46,543 bases of DNA from assembly GCA_964454745.1 (NCBI GenBank), contig CAYVUI010000017.1:1-46543 (forward strand), read 5' to 3'. This stretch comes from CAYVUI01 sp964454745 (GTDB taxonomy: Bacteria; Planctomycetota; Phycisphaerae; Sedimentisphaerales; Anaerohalosphaeraceae). Below the pieces are notes generated by a model. The model was not told the origin of the DNA. It was given only the letters and a program-made list of their open reading frames with translations, and did no database searches. This document shows positions 8,785-15,483 of this stretch, one piece after another. A program made the position numbers and the translations under genes. Position 1 is the stretch's first letter; every line of letters starts with the position of its first letter.

Positions 8785-8835
8785 TTAACTGGCCCCTAAT
8801 CAAATCCTAACAATTGTAAGTTAGTCTGATATTTT
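8785..8835 (+). promoter_or_regulatory. PHO-box-like repeat array before the TonB operon
   Basis: Heptamers TTAACTG (8785, degenerate), CTAATCA (8796) and CTAACAA (8807) are at 11-bp steps; the spacer AATC between the last two is the same as in the copy at 4164-4181. A -10-like TATTTT lies at 8830-8835, 3 bp off the phase seen in the other copies, so the -10 assignment is weaker here. Confidence 0.5.
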
Positions 8836-9026
8836 GACTCTGTTTTCAATAGAACTACAGCACATGGCGGTGCTTATGCATCCCCGATATCACAGTCGAG
8901 AGATCAGGCCGGCGGGCAGAGCATGGAATAGAGCGGCGGTTTGGTTTTTAAACAGGCTTAGAATCGTAACTCCAGTACAGAGAAGCAGATAAGTTTGAAT
9001 TTTTTCGGCTGTACGGGGCAGGAGAT

Positions 9027-9074
9027 ATGTTTGACAAGAGTGCGAAATGGAAAATACCTCGTTTCAGGAATTGA
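9027..9074 (+). CDS. Possible 15-residue upstream ORF (leader peptide)
   Basis: AGGAGAT lies just before an ATG at 9027 that opens a 15-codon frame ending in TGA at 9072-9074, 14 nt before the preferred DUF3450 start at 9089. The peptide is basic and aromatic (MFDKSAKWKIPRFRN). It may be a translational-coupling leader or chance. It has a better ribosome binding site than the alternative ATG at 9047 in another frame, which argues that 9047 is not the gene start. Confidence 0.3.
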   Translation: MFDKSAKWKIPRFRN

Positions 9075-9088
9075 AGGACGGTAGAGTT

Positions 9089-9874
9089 ATGAGAGCAAAA
9101 CTTATGAGAAATATGGTTTTCCTGGCGTTTGCGGTTGGTTTTGTGTCGCTGGTGCCTTTGGGTTCGGTGCAGGCGGATTCAGAAAAAATCGAACAGACCC
9201 GGACGACGCTGGAAAAGTGGGTGGAAACCCAGCGGATTATTTCCGAGGAAAAGCGGGATTTCAAGCTGGCCAAAGAGATGCTCAATGAGCGGATCGACCT
9301 GGTCAAGCGTGAAATCGAGTCTCTTGAGGAGAAGATCGGCCAGGCCGAGGACAGTATCGCCGAGGCGGATAAGAAACGTATGGAGCTGATCGAAGAGAAT
9401 GATAAGCTCAAGGCGGCGTCGGCTTCGCTTGTGGATACGATGGTTGCGCTGGAGAAGCGGATCAAGGAGCTGCTGGTGCGTTTGCCGGACCCGATCCGGG
9501 ACCGTGTCAAGCCGCTGAGCCAGCGTCTGCCGGACGGCAAAACCGAGACCAAGCTGAACAACTCGGAACGCTTTCAGAATATGGTGGGGATTCTCAATGA
9601 AGTGGATAAGTTTAATCGTGAGATTACCGCGACCAGTGAGCTTCGCGACCTGGAAAACGGCAGCTCGATGGAAGTCGCTGCGATGTACATCGGCATTGGC
9701 CAGGCGTATTATGTGAACAATAACGGGGATGTTGCGGGTATCGGCACCTCGGGCGACGAGGGATGGATTTGGAGCCCGAACAATGATGTTGCTTCCCAGA
9801 TTTCGCTTTCCCTGGGTATTTTCAATAATGAAAAGCCGGCGAGCTTTGTTCCCCTGCCGGTTGAAATTCGCTAA
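9089..9874 (+). CDS. DUF3450 periplasmic coiled-coil protein of the TonB/TtpC system
   Basis: From the ATG at 9089 the product is 261 residues with a good signal peptide (cleavage near SVQA/DS). A long coiled coil follows at about residues 35-135 (FKLAKEMLNERIDLVKREIE and so on), then a conserved globular part ending with GDEGWIWSPNNDVASQI. This is the DUF3450 family, found in marine Gammaproteobacteria directly upstream of the TtpC-ExbB-ExbD-TonB2 genes, the same order as here; it is thought to assist the energy-transducing complex. A longer frame from 9047 would put 14 extra polar residues before the signal peptide and has no ribosome binding site, whereas AGGACGG precedes 9089. It is the first gene of a six-gene operon. 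Confidence 0.88.
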   Translation: MRAKLMRNMVFLAFAVGFVSLVPLGSVQADSEKIEQTRTTLEKWVETQRIISEEKRDFKLAKEMLNERIDLVKREIESLEEKIGQAEDSIAEADKKRMELIEENDKLKAASASLVDTMVALEKRIKELLVRLPDPIRDRVKPLSQRLPDGKTETKLNNSERFQNMVGILNEVDKFNREITATSELRDLENGSSMEVAAMYIGIGQAYYVNNNGDVAGIGTSGDEGWIWSPNNDVASQISLSLGIFNNEKPASFVPLPVEIR

Positions 9875-9906
9875 TCCACATCCGCAAATTAAAATAGGAT
9901 AAGACC

Positions 9907-11865
9907 GTGAAGAATATCAAAAATATCTTGTTGATCGCAGTGTTGATTATCAGTCCGGTTGTTTTTTCTGCCCAGAAAGAAGCTGGCGGCGAGAGTGGTT
10001 CGCTTACCGGTCCGCCCAGGCCCGAGCAGCAGGAGCAGGGCCCGGAGGATACGGAGTTTGTCAAGGCTTCGGCGTCTATCGAGAAGAAGCTCGAAGGCAG
10101 CCTGGCGGAATTATCCGACCTTCGTGAGCAGGTGGCCGGGGAGATCGTACCGCTTAACCAGGAACTCAATAAGCTCGAGGCCGAGCTTGTGCAGGTTCGT
10201 CTGAAGTACCAGGAAAAATCCCGTCTGCTTGATACCCGGACGCTGGATTTGAATAACCTGCAAAATCAGATTAAACAGCGAAAGCAGGAATCTACGTATC
10301 TTTCCAACCTGTTGGGTGAGTATATTCGCAATTTTGAAACACGGCTTCATATTGCAGAACTGCAAAAATACAGCGGAGCCCTTGAAGAGGCTCGCCTGGC
10401 ATCGGAGAATAGCAATTTGAGCCAGGAGGAAGTTTTTGAAGCCCAGGCGAAGATTCTTTCGGTCTCGCTCGAGCGTTTGTTTGACGCTCTTGGCGGCAGC
10501 ACGTTTGCGGGTACAGCAGTGGATTCTACCGGCCTGGTCAAGAAGGGTACTTTTGTGATGGTCGGCCCGGTGGCGGTTTTCCGTTCGGAAGACGGTCAGA
10601 ATGTTGGTACGGTTGAGCAGCAGCTTGGCTCGCTCGAGCCGGCGATTATTCCTTTTGCCGATCCGGCCGATGCCGCAGCGGCGGCGGAACTGATCGTGAA
10701 TGCAAAAGGTTCATTCCCGCTGGACCCGAGCCTGGGCAATGCCCACAAAATCGAGGCGACGAAGGAATCCTTCATCGAGCATGTCCAGAAGGGCGGCGTG
10801 GTGATGATTCCGATTTTCGGCCTTGCAGGCCTGGCCCTCTTGGTCGCACTTCTCAAATACCTCCAGATGGCCTTTATTCGAACGCCATCAAAGCGAAAGG
10901 TAAACAAGCTTCTTGAGGCGATCTCTCGCCGTGACGAAGCCGGTGCGAAAAAGGCCGCATCCGAGATGCGCGGCCCTGTGGGGAAAATGCTGGCGATTGG
11001 TGTTGACCATATTAAAGAACCCCGCGACCTGATTGAAGAGGTGATGTACGAAAAGCTGATGTCGGTTCGTTTGAGCCTTCAGAGTTTTCTGCCGTTTGTT
11101 TCGATTACGGCGGCCTCGGCTCCTCTGCTGGGTCTGCTCGGTACGGTAACGGGTATTATCAATACATTTAAACTGATTACGGTTTTTGGTTCGGGTGACG
11201 TCAAGAGCCTTTCGGGCGGTATTTCCGAGGCGCTGATTACGACCAAGTTCGGCCTGATCGTTGCGATCCCGTCTTTGCTTCTGTATGCATTTCTTTCCAA
11301 GAAGGCCAAGGGGATCATTGACAAGATGGAGAAGGCGGCCGTTGCGTTGCTCAACCAGGTGGGACGCACCCCTTTTGCGGGGAGTGAATTGGATCCTGCT
11401 TCTCTTTCCAATATGCAGGATGCCAAGCTTCGCGAATCTTCCGCAAAGTCTCATAAAGCCTCGATACCTTCCGGTCAGGATCTTTCGGGAGCAACGATGG
11501 AAGATCTTATTAAACGAGAGGTCTGCAGTGTGGTCAATAAAGATACTGTTGGTGACGCGATTGAGAAAATCCGCAGCAAGGGGATTGATGAGGATACGGA
11601 TACGGTTTTCGTTGTGGACGAGCACGACAAATATGTCGGTCATGTCCGGATTGGTCAACTCTTAAGCCGTCCGGAGCAGACTGCCGTGGATGTGATCGCG
11701 GACAAGCAGCCCCTGTATGTGCGCCTGGACTGCAATCCCGGACAGCTCCATGAGATGTTCAATGAAAACGGCCTTGGGAGTATGGCGGTCCTTGACCATG
11801 AGGACCGGTTGGTCGGGTGTGTTTGCCGAAACGGGAAGAACAAAGGAAACGGGGACGGAAAGTGA
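9907..11865 (+). CDS. Large ExbB/TtpC-type protein with C-terminal CBS pair
   Basis: The 652-residue product starts with GTG preceded by AGGATAAG. Order: signal peptide (to about residue 22), periplasmic coiled coil (about 55-150), periplasmic region, transmembrane helix (about 298-320, VVMIPIFGLAGLALLVALLKY), cytoplasmic loop, and the MotA/TolQ/ExbB proton-channel domain (about 388-485, including PLLGLLGTVTGIINTF and SGGISEALITTKFGLIVAIP). That much matches TtpC. A linker then leads to an extra domain at about 538-645 (TVGDAIEKIRSKG, DTVFVVDEHDKYVGHVRIGQLL, SMAVLDHEDRLVGCV) that reads as an MgtE-like CBS pair and should lie in the cytoplasm. The gene ends in a GTGA overlap with the next ExbB gene, so the fusion is not a sequencing artefact at the end. 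The transducer role is firm; the CBS role (nucleotide or energy sensing) is inferred. Confidence 0.9.
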   Translation: MKNIKNILLIAVLIISPVVFSAQKEAGGESGSLTGPPRPEQQEQGPEDTEFVKASASIEKKLEGSLAELSDLREQVAGEIVPLNQELNKLEAELVQVRLKYQEKSRLLDTRTLDLNNLQNQIKQRKQESTYLSNLLGEYIRNFETRLHIAELQKYSGALEEARLASENSNLSQEEVFEAQAKILSVSLERLFDALGGSTFAGTAVDSTGLVKKGTFVMVGPVAVFRSEDGQNVGTVEQQLGSLEPAIIPFADPADAAAAAELIVNAKGSFPLDPSLGNAHKIEATKESFIEHVQKGGVVMIPIFGLAGLALLVALLKYLQMAFIRTPSKRKVNKLLEAISRRDEAGAKKAASEMRGPVGKMLAIGVDHIKEPRDLIEEVMYEKLMSVRLSLQSFLPFVSITAASAPLLGLLGTVTGIINTFKLITVFGSGDVKSLSGGISEALITTKFGLIVAIPSLLLYAFLSKKAKGIIDKMEKAAVALLNQVGRTPFAGSELDPASLSNMQDAKLRESSAKSHKASIPSGQDLSGATMEDLIKREVCSVVNKDTVGDAIEKIRSKGIDEDTDTVFVVDEHDKYVGHVRIGQLLSRPEQTAVDVIADKQPLYVRLDCNPGQLHEMFNENGLGSMAVLDHEDRLVGCVCRNGKNKGNGDGK

Positions 11866-12503
11866 ACCTGACTACCCTACAGGAACAATTGACTGAAATT
11901 TGGACGCAGGCAGTTGAGATTTGGCTCTCGGGCGGCTGGGCCATGATCGCGATTGCGGTCGTGGCGCTGTTGATGTTCACGATCGGGATGAATATTTATC
12001 TTCAGCTCGCCGGCAAAGGGTATCGGATGAGAGAAAAAACCTGGCGGCGATGGATCGAGCACCCCGAGCAGCGCAAGGGGCATGTCGGCGAGATCCTGGA
12101 TTTTGTCGGTACGGGCAAATCAATCAAGGAGATCGGAATTCTGTTCCAGGAAGTCAATACTTCCGAGATTGCCCCGATACAGCGGGATTTAAAGCTGATG
12201 AAGATTTGCGTCAGTGCGGCACCGCTGCTTGGACTTCTGGGTACGGTTACGGGTATGCTGGCAACATTTGGTGCCCTGGCGAGCGGCTCGGGCGGTGATA
12301 AGACGATGGGCATGGTAGCCAGCGGTATTTCCGAGGCTCTGATTACGACGGAAACCGGGTTGGTTATCGCGATTCCGGGTTTGTTTTTCCAGTACCAGAT
12401 GATGCGAAAGCATGATAAGTACAAGGCCTTTCTGGCTCATCTTGAAACGGTGTGTACGCAGCATTTGTACCGTAAACTCAAGAGCCAGAAGATGGCATCA
12501 TAA
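11862..12503 (+). CDS. exbB: ExbB/TolQ proton-channel protein
   Basis: The 213-residue product has three transmembrane segments and the MotA/TolQ/ExbB signature at about residues 110-175 (SAAPLLGLLGTVTGMLATF, then MVASGISEALITTETGLVIAIPGL). With ExbD it forms the proton-driven inner-membrane motor that energises TonB. The preferred start is GTG at 11862, which overlaps the upstream stop as GTGA and follows a purine-rich AAAGGAAACGGGGACGGAAA stretch; a frame from an earlier ATG at 11817 would add 15 basic residues lying inside the CBS region and is less likely. A 72-bp gap separates it from exbD. Confidence 0.93.
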   Translation: MNLTTLQEQLTEIWTQAVEIWLSGGWAMIAIAVVALLMFTIGMNIYLQLAGKGYRMREKTWRRWIEHPEQRKGHVGEILDFVGTGKSIKEIGILFQEVNTSEIAPIQRDLKLMKICVSAAPLLGLLGTVTGMLATFGALASGSGGDKTMGMVASGISEALITTETGLVIAIPGLFFQYQMMRKHDKYKAFLAHLETVCTQHLYRKLKSQKMAS

Positions 12504-12575
12504 GTATTTAGACCAATAGCAAACGAAAAAAAGTAAAAACTTACATGAGAATAACCATTAGATAGTGAGGGCACT

Positions 12576-12989
12576 ATGGGACGTTTACGTCAAAGTTCAT
12601 CGGATGACAGCGGCGATGCCGGGATTGACATTTCTCCGCTGATGGACTGTGTCTTTATCCTGCTGATCTTTTTTATTGTGACGACAACTTTCGTGGAAGA
12701 GACGGGTGTCGAGGTGGACAAGCCGCAGGCGGCGTCCTCGGTTCAGCTTGAGAAGACCAGCGTGCTGATCGCGCTGACCAAGAAGGGCGAGGTGGTCTAC
12801 GGCGGCCGTGAGATCGGCATCAGCGGAGTTCGCCCCCTGGTCAAGCGAATGCTCCAGAAAGAGGATGTCCCTGTGATTATCCAGGCGGACACGGCGGTGC
12901 AGTCGGGTCTGCTGGTGCGGGTGATCGATGAGGCGAAACTGGCCGGGGCGGAAAAAGTGAGCCTGGCCACACGCAAAACAGAAGGATAA
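12576..12989 (+). CDS. exbD: ExbD biopolymer transport protein
   Basis: The 137-residue product shows the ExbD layout: short cytoplasmic N-terminus, DISPLMDCVFILLIFFIVTT with the proton-carrying aspartate (near residue 24) at the start of the single transmembrane helix, then a periplasmic domain ending in VIDEAKLAGAEKVSLAT. It works with the two ExbB-type proteins and TonB of this operon. GTGAGGGC precedes the ATG. Length is normal for the family. Confidence 0.95.
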   Translation: MGRLRQSSSDDSGDAGIDISPLMDCVFILLIFFIVTTTFVEETGVEVDKPQAASSVQLEKTSVLIALTKKGEVVYGGREIGISGVRPLVKRMLQKEDVPVIIQADTAVQSGLLVRVIDEAKLAGAEKVSLATRKTEG

Positions 12990-13000
12990 GAATTGAAATC

Positions 13001-13672
13001 GTGAATAAGCGTAAGAATACATTTTTGTCTTTTGTACAGGCTATCCTCAGGCAGGCGATTGCCCTGACCGGTGCTGCGTGCCTGGTGCTGGTGTTTTTCC
13101 TGGTTCTGCCGCTGATGCAGACTCTGAGCAAGGGCCCGAGGGATGATATGGTAGTGCGGGCGGTGGATACCGCCAAGCTGGAAGCACCGGACCCGCCGCC
13201 GGAACCGGAACCCGAGGAACCGGAAGAACAGGAAGAGCCGCCGCCGGAACTGACCGAGCAGGCCAAGCCGCTCGATCTCAATCAGCTTGAGCTGGCACTG
13301 AATCCGACGTTTACCAGCGGCTTTGGCGGTGCGGATTTTACAGTGAATCTTAATACGGCAACTGCAAACACCCAGGATGTGGACGCCTTGTTCTCACTGG
13401 CGGACCTGGACCAGAAGCCGCGGGTGGTGTATCAGCCGGGGCCGCGGCTGACCCCGGACCTGAAAAAGCGTGCGCCGGGTAAGGTGTATATTATCTTTAT
13501 CGTCAACCAGGACGGCAGAGTCGTCAGTCCGCAGGTGCAGAGTTCGACGGATTCGATCTTTGAGAAGGCGGCTCTGAACGCGATTAAAAAATGGAAATTT
13601 GAACCGGGGAAACGTAACGGGCAGGCCGTGCGGTTTCGGATGCGTGTGCCGATCGTGTTCCCGAAAAGTTAA
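13001..13672 (+). CDS. tonB: TonB energy transducer (TonB2-like)
   Basis: The 223-residue product begins with GTG 11 bp after exbD. It has an N-terminal transmembrane anchor (about residues 18-42), a proline/glutamate-rich periplasm-spanning segment (PPPEPEPEEPEEQEEPPPE, about 65-85) and a C-terminal TonB domain (about 145-223: KVYIIFIVNQDGRVVSPQV, then FEKAALNAIKKWKFEPGK). TonB carries proton-motive energy from ExbBD to outer-membrane receptors, here most likely the receptor encoded at 5667-8687. The Pro-Glu rather than Pro-Lys spacer and the gene order agree with TonB2-type systems. Confidence 0.95.
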   Translation: MNKRKNTFLSFVQAILRQAIALTGAACLVLVFFLVLPLMQTLSKGPRDDMVVRAVDTAKLEAPDPPPEPEPEEPEEQEEPPPELTEQAKPLDLNQLELALNPTFTSGFGGADFTVNLNTATANTQDVDALFSLADLDQKPRVVYQPGPRLTPDLKKRAPGKVYIIFIVNQDGRVVSPQVQSSTDSIFEKAALNAIKKWKFEPGKRNGQAVRFRMRVPIVFPKS

Positions 13673-13690
13673 ACAGGTATGAGGCATAAG

Positions 13691-15097
13691 ATGCGAATTG
13701 CAGAAAAGATTTTACTCGTTTTCGTAATGGTTTCGGTAGTTTGGGTTGGTCCGGTTTGGGCGGATCAGGCGGTTTCAATAGATACCGACGATTCCTACCG
13801 CCTCAGCGGCGAGGAGCTGGCGATCTGGAATGATCCGGATTTTAAGCGGCAGTTTATTGAGAGCTATCTCGCTGAGACGGACATTGAGCCGCGGGTGACC
13901 ATCGACGAACGCGACAAGATGGAAGAGGTTTTGGAGCTGATCTCTTCGGATAAGATGGATGAAGCGGCACGGGTGCTGAGCAAGGAACGCGGAGACGCGG
14001 TCAGCGCGGTGTATGACTTTACGCTGGCGAATATTTATTTTCAGCAGGACAAACTCGATCAGGCTGCGGCGGCGTACCGTGTGGCGGTAGAAAAGTTTCC
14101 AAAGTTTCGCCGTGCGTGGAAGAACCTGGCCTTGATATATGTACGGCTCAATAAGTTTGAGAAGGCCACGCCGGCACTGACCCGGGTGATTCAGCTTGGC
14201 GGCAGTGACGCGATTACCTATGGTATGCTGGGTTTGTCTTATTCGGCCCTGGATAATCCGCTGGCGGCGGGTGCGGCGTTTCAGCAGGCGATCCTGCTGG
14301 ACCCGGAAACGCTGGACTGGAAGAAAGGGCTGGCGCGGAGTTTCTTCAAACAGCAGCGTTATGCCGAGGCGGTCGCTTTGTGTGACCAGTTGGTAGCGCA
14401 GTATCCTGACCAGGCGGATATCTGGCTGTGGCAGGCCAATGCGTATCTCGGGCTTGAAAAGCCGATGAAGTCGGCGGAGATATTTGAACTGGTCGACCAG
14501 CTGGGCAAGTCCACGGCGGACAGCCTGTTTTTGCTCGGTGATATTTATATCAATGAAAAGCTCTACGATCTCGCGGCGGATGCCTACATTCGCGGTATGG
14601 AGAAAGATCCGAAAAAGACGCTGGACAAGGCGGTTCGCTCGGCGAAGATTCTCTCTTCCCGCGGGGCCTTTGAGCAGACGCATACCATGATCTCGCAGAT
14701 CAACTCCATGTTCGGCAGTCGGATCGAAGATGAGGATAAAAAGGAGCTTCTTAAGATCGAGGCCCGCCTGGCGGTTGCCGAGGGCAATGCCAAGGAAGAA
14801 GTAAACGTTCTCGAACAGATTGTGGAGATCGACCCGCTCGATGGTGAGGCACTGCTGCTCCTGGGGCAGTATTACGGTCGCAACGAGCAGTCTGAAAAGG
14901 CGATATTCTACTTTGAGCGGGCGGCGAGCCTCGAGGACTTTGAAGCGGATGCGAAGGTCCGTCATGCACAGTTGCTCGTCGGGATGGGCAAATACGCGGA
15001 TGCGGTACCGCTGCTCAAGAGCGCCCAGCAGGTAAACCCGCGTGACAACATCCAGCAGTATCTCGACCAGGTAGAGCGGATCGCGAAAGGCCGGTAA
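13691..15097 (+). CDS. Periplasmic TPR protein of the TonB operon
   Basis: The ATG at 13691 has GAGG six bases upstream and gives a 468-residue product with a signal peptide (VGPVWA/DQ). About nine TPR-like units follow from residue 95 to the end (YDFTLANIYFQQDKLDQAAA, WKNLALIYVRLNKFEKATPAL and similar). An ATG at 13679 in the same frame would add four residues. A TPR protein in the last position is usual in DUF3450-TtpC-ExbBD-TonB operons, where it is needed for full transport in some bacteria. A large frame on the opposite strand (13775-15160) is only its complement. Confidence 0.85.
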   Translation: MRIAEKILLVFVMVSVVWVGPVWADQAVSIDTDDSYRLSGEELAIWNDPDFKRQFIESYLAETDIEPRVTIDERDKMEEVLELISSDKMDEAARVLSKERGDAVSAVYDFTLANIYFQQDKLDQAAAAYRVAVEKFPKFRRAWKNLALIYVRLNKFEKATPALTRVIQLGGSDAITYGMLGLSYSALDNPLAAGAAFQQAILLDPETLDWKKGLARSFFKQQRYAEAVALCDQLVAQYPDQADIWLWQANAYLGLEKPMKSAEIFELVDQLGKSTADSLFLLGDIYINEKLYDLAADAYIRGMEKDPKKTLDKAVRSAKILSSRGAFEQTHTMISQINSMFGSRIEDEDKKELLKIEARLAVAEGNAKEEVNVLEQIVEIDPLDGEALLLLGQYYGRNEQSEKAIFYFERAASLEDFEADAKVRHAQLLVGMGKYADAVPLLKSAQQVNPRDNIQQYLDQVERIAKGR

Positions 15098-15483
15098 ATC
15101 CCGGGTTGACGCGGTTGAAAATTTAGTTTTCCCTGCAGGAGGGTACACGGTTTTTCTCATGGAATCCGCATGTACTTTTGGGGGGATTGATCCGTTGGTT
15201 TCGTTATGGATTATCCGGACGTTGGGGCTGTTTTTTTCATTTTTGAGAAGTTTTTATTTGTGAGAATTCTCAAATAGCAGTCTTAATAATCGCGATTTTT
15301 GCCTGATACGGGCGGATTAGGATTTGGTTAGCTCTTGTTTTCGGACGTAATTCACCTCTCCATGCATTTGCGGATTTTTGCGGTGTTTTCGCGGCGTTAA
15401 TTGTCCATTTCTTTACGCCGATATCTTCTCCTGAATGCGGGAGTTTTTTCTCCTGCGGTACGTTTTGACAATAGGAGAAGACC
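15098..15483. other. 386-bp intergenic region before the Sel1 lipoprotein
   Basis: It contains a perfect 12-bp palindrome TGAGAATTCTCA (15261-15272), a PHO-box-like pair on the minus strand at 15314-15331, and an imperfect GCGGGAG/CTCCTGC hairpin at about 15436-15457. There is no clear terminator after the TonB operon and no credible ORF. Confidence 0.45.
15314..15331 (-). promoter_or_regulatory. PHO-box-like pair in inverted orientation
   Basis: Read on the minus strand: CTAACCA, spacer AATC, CTAATCC, 11 bp apart. Spacer and heptamers match the copies at 4164 and 8796. The orientation points away from the Sel1 gene 153 bp downstream, and no minus-strand gene is available, so function is doubtful. 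Confidence 0.3.

Larger units (their letters stand above)
8688..9088. other. Upstream region of the TonB energy operon
   Basis: This stretch of about 400 bp contains the 11-bp repeat array at 8785-8835 and a 15-codon upstream ORF at 9027-9074. No other gene is supported, and no terminator for the receptor gene is visible. Confidence 0.5.

Noticed and set aside
9047..9088. ATG at 9047 as DUF3450 start
   Set aside because: No ribosome binding site, a polar extension in front of a good signal peptide, and overlap with a better-initiated short upstream ORF.
13775..15160. 461-codon minus-strand frame
   Set aside because: Complement of the TPR gene of the TonB operon; the product is rich in Arg, Leu and Gln, typical of antisense frames in this base composition.
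15436..15457. GCGGGAG/CTCCTGC hairpin as terminator of the TonB operon
   Set aside because: The stem is imperfect, more than 300 bp after the last gene, and not followed by a T-run.
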